Origin: Mycobacterium shigaense
GTDB taxonomy: Bacteria > Actinomycetota > Actinomycetes > Mycobacteriales > Mycobacteriaceae
Length of the DNA stretch: 64,000 nucleotides
Direction: 5' to 3'
Assembly: GCF_002356315.1 (NCBI RefSeq)
Contig: NZ_AP018164.1
Span: 3,100,001 to 3,164,000, forward strand
Under the pieces are notes generated by a model that was given only the letters and a program-made list of their open reading frames with translations, had not been told where the DNA came from and made no database searches. Positions 58,660 through 64,000 of this stretch are shown here, one piece after another. Numbering within the stretch: the stretch's first letter is position 1; every line of letters starts with the position of its first letter. A program made the position numbers and the translations under genes.

Positions 58660-59499
58660 ATGACGAATGAAGTTGACGGCGTCATCGCCATCCGGGACTG
58701 GTCCACCGGGTACCTCAAGCGTCACCCGCTCGCGTCCCTGACCACGGTCGGCGAGCAATTCGTTCTCGGCGTACGGACCATCCAGTATTTCTTCATCGAC
58801 CTCGTCACCGGCCGATTTCAATGGCAGGAGTTCGTCCGCCAAGGCGCATTCATGGCCGGGACCGCGGTATTGCCGACCATTCTGGTGTCGCTGCCGATCA
58901 GCGTGACGCTGTCCATCCAGTTCGCGTTGCTCGCCGGTCAGGTGGGTGCCACCTCGCTGGCCGGCGCGGCCAGCGGACTCGCCGTCATCCGGCAAGGAGC
59001 GTCGCTGGTGGCCGCGGTGCTGATGGCGTCGGCCGTCGGGTCGGCCATCACCGCCGACCTGGGCTCGCGAACCATGCGCGAAGAGACCGCTGCGATGGAG
59101 GTGATGGGGGTATCGGTGATCCGTCGCCTGGTCGTCCCGCGCCTGGCCGCGGCGGTGATGATCGGCGTGGCCCTCACCGGCGTCGTGTGCTTCGTCGGCT
59201 TCTTCGCCAGCTACATGTTCAACGTGTATTTCCAGGACGGGACGCCCGGCAGTTTCGTGTCGACGTTCGCGTCGTTCGCGACTACGGGTGACATGATCCT
59301 GGCGCTGCTGAAGGCGGTCGTGTTCGGCGCCATCGTGGCCATCGTGTCGAGCCAGAAGGGATTGTCCACCAAGGGCGGCCCGACTGGAGTCGCTAATTCG
59401 GTCAACGCCGCCGTCGTCGAGGCGATCCTGCTGTTGATGATCGTCAACGTCGCCATCAGCCAGCTGTACGTCATGCTCTCGCCCCGAACGGGGCTTTGA
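58660..59499 (+). CDS. YrbEA-type ABC permease of an mce operon
   Basis: A 279-aa membrane permease of the MlaE/YrbE family, part of Mce ABC-type lipid importers. Motifs: GVRTIQYFFIDLVTGRFQWQ, FVRQGAFMAGTAVLPTILVS, SAITADLGSRTMREETAAM and GVSVIRRLVVPRLAAAVM, the EExDAL-like cytoplasmic-loop region. About five transmembrane helices. It works with YrbEB, an MlaF-type ATPase (MceG, encoded elsewhere) and the six Mce proteins. The mce number (1-8) cannot be assigned from sequence alone. ATG at 58660 has a weak ribosome-binding site. YrbEB starts two bases after the stop. Confidence 0.92.
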   Translation: MTNEVDGVIAIRDWSTGYLKRHPLASLTTVGEQFVLGVRTIQYFFIDLVTGRFQWQEFVRQGAFMAGTAVLPTILVSLPISVTLSIQFALLAGQVGATSLAGAASGLAVIRQGASLVAAVLMASAVGSAITADLGSRTMREETAAMEVMGVSVIRRLVVPRLAAAVMIGVALTGVVCFVGFFASYMFNVYFQDGTPGSFVSTFASFATTGDMILALLKAVVFGAIVAIVSSQKGLSTKGGPTGVANSVNAAVVEAILLLMIVNVAISQLYVMLSPRTGL

Positions 59500-59500
59500 C

Positions 59501-60364
59501 ATGGCGACGATCACCAACCGTCCACCCACGCCGCTGTCGAATCGGGTCGGCCTGCTCTACCGCAGGGGCACCGCGCCGATCATCCGGCTGGGGCACCTGC
59601 TGGTGTTCTTCATCCGGGCGCTGGCCGCGGTACCGCTCACCCTGCGCCAGTACCGCGGGGAGTTCCTGCGACTGCTGTCGAACATCACCTGGGGCAACGG
59701 CTCGATCGTCGTGGGTGGGGGCACCGCCGGCGTGGCGGTCGTGCTCGGGATGACCGTCGGTGCGCTGGTCGGCATCGAGGGCTACAACTTCCTGGACCTG
59801 CTCGGGCTCGGCCCGGCGACCGGCTTCGTCTCGTCGTTGGTCAATACTCGCGAGCTGGCACCGCTGATGGCGTCGCTGTCCTTTGCGATGCAGGGCGGCT
59901 GTCGGTTCACCGCTCAGCTGGGGTCGATGCGTATCGCCGAGGAGATCGACGCGCTGGAATCCATTGCGATCCGCCCGATTCCGTACCTGGTGACCACCCG
60001 GCTGATCGCCTCGGTGGCCGCGATCGTCCCGCTGTATGCCGCGTGCCTGGCGATCGGCTACCTGACCACCCAGGTCGTCGTCGGGATCAGCAGCGGCGGC
60101 TCGACCGGCTCCTACCTGCACTACTTCACGCTGATGCTGGCCGGCCAGGACATCGTCTATTCGTTGATCAAAGCCGTCATCTTTGTGTGGATCGCGTCGA
60201 CGATCCAGTGCTATTACGGCTATTACGCGACCGGCGGACCCGAGGGCGTCGGCGTGGCCGCCGGACACGGAATGCGCGCGAGCATCACCGTCGTGATCAT
60301 CGTGAACATGCTGCTGACCATGGCGCTGTGGGGCGTCGGCGCCGGCGCGAGGTTCGGCGGTTAG
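59501..60364 (+). CDS. YrbEB-type ABC permease of an mce operon
   Basis: A 287-aa partner of YrbEA. MATITNRPPTPLSNRVGLLY, FIRALAAVPLTLRQYRGEFL, then SLSFAMQGGCRFTAQLGSMR and EEIDALESIAIRPIPYLVTT, where the EExDALE segment is the conserved ATPase-contact loop. Five or so helices. It shares the family fold with YrbEA but is clearly distinct. The stop is immediately followed by the MceA start (60365), so translation is coupled. Together the two permeases form the transmembrane dimer of the transporter. Confidence 0.92.
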   Translation: MATITNRPPTPLSNRVGLLYRRGTAPIIRLGHLLVFFIRALAAVPLTLRQYRGEFLRLLSNITWGNGSIVVGGGTAGVAVVLGMTVGALVGIEGYNFLDLLGLGPATGFVSSLVNTRELAPLMASLSFAMQGGCRFTAQLGSMRIAEEIDALESIAIRPIPYLVTTRLIASVAAIVPLYAACLAIGYLTTQVVVGISSGGSTGSYLHYFTLMLAGQDIVYSLIKAVIFVWIASTIQCYYGYYATGGPEGVGVAAGHGMRASITVVIIVNMLLTMALWGVGAGARFGG

Positions 60365-61936
60365 ATGCCGAATTCCTTTGAGCTGGACGGACGCGGCCCA
60401 TCGGACCGGCAACTGCTGGCCACCGGGATGGCGGTCCTGGTCGTCGCGTCCCTGCTCACCGTCGCGATGCTGCTCAAGTCCACCGGCCGGCTCAACGACT
60501 ACGTTCGGGTGGTCGCCGATCTGGTCAATGTCGGCGACGGGCTCCCGCAGAAATCCGACGTCAAGTACCACGGCGTGCTCGTCGGGATGGTCAACGACGT
60601 GATTCCGGCGGCCGACGGCAAGCCCAATTATGTCTATATCGACCTCAAACCCGAATTCGCCCAGTCGATTCCGGCTGCAGTGACCGCAAGAGTGGTGCCC
60701 AGCAACGTCTTCGCCGTGTCGTCGGTGCAGCTGGTCGGCGGTGGCCCCCAGGGCCCCGGGTCCATGATCCGGCCGGGCGCCCACATTCCCGAGGACAACC
60801 GGCTGCCGACGGTGCTGTTTCAAACCACCGTCAGCAAGTTGCGCGACCTGCTGGCCGCCGCCGGCCGCGGCCGCGACGACCGGTCGGTGGGCATCCTGGC
60901 CGCGCTCGGCGCCGCCACCGCTCACCGCCGCGTCACCCTGCTGAACGCCGGGGCGCAGTTGAATCGCCTCCTCGACCAGCTCAATTCGATTGTCAGCACG
61001 GATGCCGGCCCGTCGACGGTATCCGCGCTCATCGATGCGGCCCAAGGGTTGCAGCAGACCGCACCGGACCTGCTCGATGCCCTGCACCAGGCCGTCGAGC
61101 CGATGCAGACGTTCGCCGAGACACGCGGACAGTTGGTCTCGCTGCTCTCCGGCGCCGACTACACCCTCGGCACGACGCAGACATCGTTCAACAATCACAT
61201 CGATCAGCTCATCAAGATCACCAGTGACTTCACGCCGGTGCTGGGCATCCTGGCGATGAAGTCCAACAACTTCGTGCCCGCGGTCACCAAACTGGACAAC
61301 CTGGCCGACAAGTTCATGGAGGAAGTCTGGGTGCCGGGCAACGACGTCGGCAACATGCGCGCGATGCTCACCTTCACCCCGTCGTCCACCTACACCCGCG
61401 CGGACTGCCCGCATTACGGAGACCTGAAGGGCCCCAGCTGTTTTACCGCCCCGCTGATCCCGGTGCGTCCCGATCTGCCGCAAGTGCTGCTGCCGCAGAA
61501 CTACCACCCGCCGAAGGACCTCGCCCCGCCGCCGGGCACGGTCATCGGCCCCGACGGAAACCTCGTCGCGGTCGGACCGCCGCTGATCAACGGGCCACCC
61601 AATCTGACCGATCCCAATCCCCCGCTCGCCCCGGGAATCACGCCGTCGCCGCCGGTGCCGGGCAGCGCCACCCCCGACAACCCCTCGCCCGGCGCGCCCG
61701 CGACGCCGTCGCCGAATGCCCCATGGATCGCGCCGGTCGCGCCGAAGGCGCCGTGGATACCGCAGTCCTCGTACCGGGGCTCTTTCGGGGGCAACGTCGG
61801 ACCGGTCGGCAGCCAGTACGAGCGAAACATGCTCAGCGTGATCACCGGCGAGCCCGCCACGCCGGCGACCGAGCTGCTGCTGGGCCCGGTGGCCCGGGGC
61901 ACCACGGTGTCGCTGAAACCCGGAGGGCCGCACTGA
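60365..61936 (+). CDS. MceA-type mammalian-cell-entry protein
   Basis: A 523-aa Mce protein, first of six in the operon. N-terminal anchor helix (MAVLVVASLLTVAMLL), then the MCE/MlaD domain at about 40-125 (LVNVGDGLPQKSDVKYHGVL, ARVVPSNVFAVSSVQLVGGG), a long helical region with coiled coil (RRVTLLNAGAQLNRLLDQLN) and a proline-rich C-terminal tail of roughly 130 residues (PPGTVIGPDGNLVAVGPPLI, PNPPLAPGITPSPPVPGSAT). Mce proteins form hexameric channels that carry lipids across the periplasm. The proline-rich tail is long for MceA. ATG abuts yrbEB; the stop is one base before mceB. Confidence 0.9.
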   Translation: MPNSFELDGRGPSDRQLLATGMAVLVVASLLTVAMLLKSTGRLNDYVRVVADLVNVGDGLPQKSDVKYHGVLVGMVNDVIPAADGKPNYVYIDLKPEFAQSIPAAVTARVVPSNVFAVSSVQLVGGGPQGPGSMIRPGAHIPEDNRLPTVLFQTTVSKLRDLLAAAGRGRDDRSVGILAALGAATAHRRVTLLNAGAQLNRLLDQLNSIVSTDAGPSTVSALIDAAQGLQQTAPDLLDALHQAVEPMQTFAETRGQLVSLLSGADYTLGTTQTSFNNHIDQLIKITSDFTPVLGILAMKSNNFVPAVTKLDNLADKFMEEVWVPGNDVGNMRAMLTFTPSSTYTRADCPHYGDLKGPSCFTAPLIPVRPDLPQVLLPQNYHPPKDLAPPPGTVIGPDGNLVAVGPPLINGPPNLTDPNPPLAPGITPSPPVPGSATPDNPSPGAPATPSPNAPWIAPVAPKAPWIPQSSYRGSFGGNVGPVGSQYERNMLSVITGEPATPATELLLGPVARGTTVSLKPGGPH

Positions 61937-61937
61937 C

Positions 61938-62999
61938 ATGCAGATGAGATTCCGCGGACCACTGATCGGCCTCACCCTGTTCATGGTCGCCGCCGTGACG
62001 GTCACCTGGTTGGTGTATGCGAGCCTGCGCCGCGACGTCGCCGGTGACACGGCCGGCTATTCTGCGTTGTTCACCGACGTCTACGGGCTGCGCGAAGGCG
62101 ACGATGTCCGGATGGCCGGGGTGCGGGTGGGCCGGGTGGAAAAGGTCGAACTCGACGGGACAGTGGCCCGGGTCGCCTTCGTGTTGCAGACCGACCAGCA
62201 CCTGTACGGAAACACCGTCGCGTCCGTGACCTACCAAAACATCGTCGGGCAGCGATACCTCGGGCTGTCGCCGGGTAAGGAGGGCGCGCAGAGTCTGTTG
62301 CCGCCCGGCAGCGTCATCCCGTTGGAGCGCACCGAACCGTCGTTCGACGTCACCGCCCTACTCAACGGCTACGAACCGTTGTTCAGCCTGCTGAACCCGA
62401 GAGACGCGGACAACCTCACCAAGGGCATCATCGCCTCGCTGCAGGGTGACACGTCGTCGCTGACCACGCTGATCAGCCAGACATCCACGCTCACTGAGAC
62501 ATTCGCCGGACGGGACCAGGCACTCGGCGACGTGATCACCAACCTCAACAACGTGGTCGGCATCCTCGCCCGGCAGAACGACAATTTCGACGGGGTCATC
62601 ACCCAGACCCGCGACGTCGTAGCGCAGCTGGACCGGCGGCGCCCGGAACTCGTCGCCGCGGCGGGTTCCCTGTCGCGGGTGCTGGGCCGACTTTCGACCT
62701 CGGCCAGCGACGTCTATCCGGCGCTGCGCGAACTCGTCGATCGCAAGCCCGGCGTGGCCCGGCACCTGATGGACGTCGAACCGCAGGTCGCGTTCTTCGG
62801 CGACAACATCCCGCTGTTGCTGAAAGGACTTGCCCGGGTGGGCAATCAGGGCGCCTACGGCAACGCCTACGTCTGCGACGTGAACTTCATGGGATTCTTC
62901 CCTGGCCTCAACGACGTGGTGCCGATCATCGTCGCCGCCGCCACGCCGGGAAACAAGACGTGGCACAGCCCCCGATGCAGGAGCACCGCCGGTGGCTGA
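61938..62999 (+). CDS. MceB-type mammalian-cell-entry protein
   Basis: A 353-aa Mce protein. Anchor helix LIGLTLFMVAAVTVTWLVYA, MCE domain about 38-120 (YSALFTDVYGLREGDDVRMA; GVRVGRVEKVELDGTVARVA; VTYQNIVGQRYLGLSPGKEG), then a helical needle region (LTTLISQTSTLTETFAGRDQ; NLNNVVGILARQNDNFDGVI). It ends with KTWHSPRCRSTAGG, having a near-terminal cysteine; MceB normally also has a Cys in NAYVCDVNFMG. Starts one base after mceA; overlaps mceC by eight bases, so translation is coupled. Confidence 0.9.
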   Translation: MQMRFRGPLIGLTLFMVAAVTVTWLVYASLRRDVAGDTAGYSALFTDVYGLREGDDVRMAGVRVGRVEKVELDGTVARVAFVLQTDQHLYGNTVASVTYQNIVGQRYLGLSPGKEGAQSLLPPGSVIPLERTEPSFDVTALLNGYEPLFSLLNPRDADNLTKGIIASLQGDTSSLTTLISQTSTLTETFAGRDQALGDVITNLNNVVGILARQNDNFDGVITQTRDVVAQLDRRRPELVAAAGSLSRVLGRLSTSASDVYPALRELVDRKPGVARHLMDVEPQVAFFGDNIPLLLKGLARVGNQGAYGNAYVCDVNFMGFFPGLNDVVPIIVAAATPGNKTWHSPRCRSTAGG

Positions 63000-64000
63000 T
63001 AACTCGTTCCGGCGTCGACTCTCGTGGTTCAAACACCGCCCGCTGGAGAGCTACAACATGACGTGGCTCGGGTTCATCGCGGTCGCGGTGGTCGCGGTGG
63101 TGATCGGAGCCATGCTGGCGGTGCATGCGCTCGGTGCCGGGTACCGGCACTACACCGCGGAGTTTCTGCAGGCGGCCTCGCTGCGGCCCGGCAATCCGAT
63201 CGTGGTCGCGGGAATTCCCGTCGGCAACGTGACGAGCATGGAACTCGACGGCGATCACGTCGAGGCGGGCCTGAAGATCCGTGACGATATCGCGCTGGGC
63301 AAGGACTCTCGTGCCCAGATCCGGGTCGCCACCATCCTGGGCTCGCGCTATCTCGCGCTGCAGCCCAGCGGCTTAGGCACCCTGCCTCGCAACACCTTTG
63401 ACCTGTCCCACACCGAGGTGCCCTACGATCTGCAGGCCGCGCTGCAGGATGCCACCACGACCTTCGAGCAGGTCGACTCCGACCGGTTCGCGCAATCGCT
63501 GGCGGTGCTCGGCAAGCAACTCGAGGGCCTGCCCGCAGTGGTGCCGCAGGCCATCACGAACATTCACTCGCTGTCGTCGATCATCGCGGTGCGCCGCGAC
63601 CAACTTGGCCAGCTGCTGCGCGGCACCGAACAGGTGACCAACACCCTGCGGCGCCAGCAGGCCGGCATCGGCAAACTGATCAATCAGGGCCAGGACCTGC
63701 TGGGCCAATTCGTCTCGCGCCGAGCCGTTTTCCACGCCATGATGCAATCCCTGACGAACTTGGTGAACACCATGAGCCAGCTCGTGGTCAACGACCGGTC
63801 CGGCCTGCAATCGCTCATCGCGGACATGCGCGACTTCACCGGCATGATGGCAAAGCACGACGACCTGCTGAGCAACATGTTGCAGATCAGCCCGATCTTC
63901 TTCCGGGAGGCGGCTAACCTCACCGGCGAGGGCAACGCCATCAACTTCAACGCGAACAACGTCCCGCTCATCGACTCGTGGATGTGCGCGATCAGCGGGC
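62992..64000 (+). CDS. MceC-type mammalian-cell-entry protein (runs off window end)
   Basis: The first 336 codons of the third Mce protein of the operon. It starts at a GTG overlapping the mceB stop by eight bases (VADNSFRRRLSWFKHRPLES). Anchor helix MTWLGFIAVAVVAVVIGAML, MCE domain about 38-115 (SLRPGNPIVVAGIPVGNVTS; VATILGSRYLALQPSGLG), then a helical region (FAQSLAVLGKQLEGLPAVVP; NIHSLSSIIAVRRDQLGQLL) continuing to the window end at SWMCAISG. No defect is visible in the part present. MceD-F presumably follow outside. Confidence 0.88.
   Translation, partial: MADNSFRRRLSWFKHRPLESYNMTWLGFIAVAVVAVVIGAMLAVHALGAGYRHYTAEFLQAASLRPGNPIVVAGIPVGNVTSMELDGDHVEAGLKIRDDIALGKDSRAQIRVATILGSRYLALQPSGLGTLPRNTFDLSHTEVPYDLQAALQDATTTFEQVDSDRFAQSLAVLGKQLEGLPAVVPQAITNIHSLSSIIAVRRDQLGQLLRGTEQVTNTLRRQQAGIGKLINQGQDLLGQFVSRRAVFHAMMQSLTNLVNTMSQLVVNDRSGLQSLIADMRDFTGMMAKHDDLLSNMLQISPIFFREAANLTGEGNAINFNANNVPLIDSWMCAISG

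Noticed and set aside
59471..62050. 859-codon minus-strand frame across the mce genes
   Set aside because: Antisense shadow of yrbE and mceA; composition (Arg, Gln, Asp, Gly runs) is not that of a real protein.

Overview
The window is chromosomal DNA from a slow-growing Mycobacterium, most like the M. avium complex. The evidence is high GC, abundant GTG starts, M. tuberculosis-like gene order from pks12 (Rv2048c) to hisE (Rv2122c), and mycobacterial families such as RbpA, PPE, DUF732, LppK, Pup-proteasome and Mce. Orthologue names come from recognising the proteins, not from a database search.

Layout. 1-9.7 kb: start of pks12 (minus strand, cut by the window edge), a small zinc-ribbon protein, rbpA, separate ppm1 and lnt genes (fused in M. 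tuberculosis), an amidohydrolase, fxsA, and dienelactone-hydrolase, DJ-1 and PPOX proteins. 9.8-22.7 kb: cobalamin genes cobN, cobG-cobH-cobIJ and cobL-cobM-cobK around sigC, with two small exported proteins. Between cobIJ and sigC, where M. tuberculosis has Rv2067c and blaC, there is only debris: a PPE tail, a tandem 19-bp repeat and a frameshifted zinc-finger anti-sigma-like gene.

22.8-33.3 kb: an SDR and an F420-type reductase lead into an accessory region whose coding sequence is locally much lower in GC. It contains an 809-aa protein with a CpnT-like N-terminal half, a proline-rich linker and a C-terminal R-S-E ADP-ribosyltransferase-like domain. A 75-aa gene directly downstream is a candidate immunity gene. 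Divergent from it is a run of type VII secretion-associated-looking genes: a YxxxD protein, a single-pass membrane protein, a large Pro/Ala-rich protein, a gene with two in-frame amber codons, a membrane protein and a DUF2563 protein. This is the most novel part of the window.

33.3-53.6 kb: conserved core with pepE, a 5'-3' exonuclease, a DUF4333 protein, helY, tatC, tatA, pafC, pafB, pafA, prcA, prcB, pup, dop, two Rv2113/Rv2114-like genes, mpa, lppK, a DUF503 protein and trmI. The Pup-proteasome set is complete: tag (Pup), tag processing (Dop), ligase (PafA), unfoldase (Mpa) and core (PrcAB). 53.7-57.7 kb: a RecB-family nuclease, a mercuric-reductase-like flavoprotein, a DUF4126 membrane protein, hisG and hisE. 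57.8-64 kb: a TetR regulator and the start of an mce operon (two YrbE permeases, MceA, MceB and MceC cut by the window end). No tRNA, rRNA or CRISPR array was seen.
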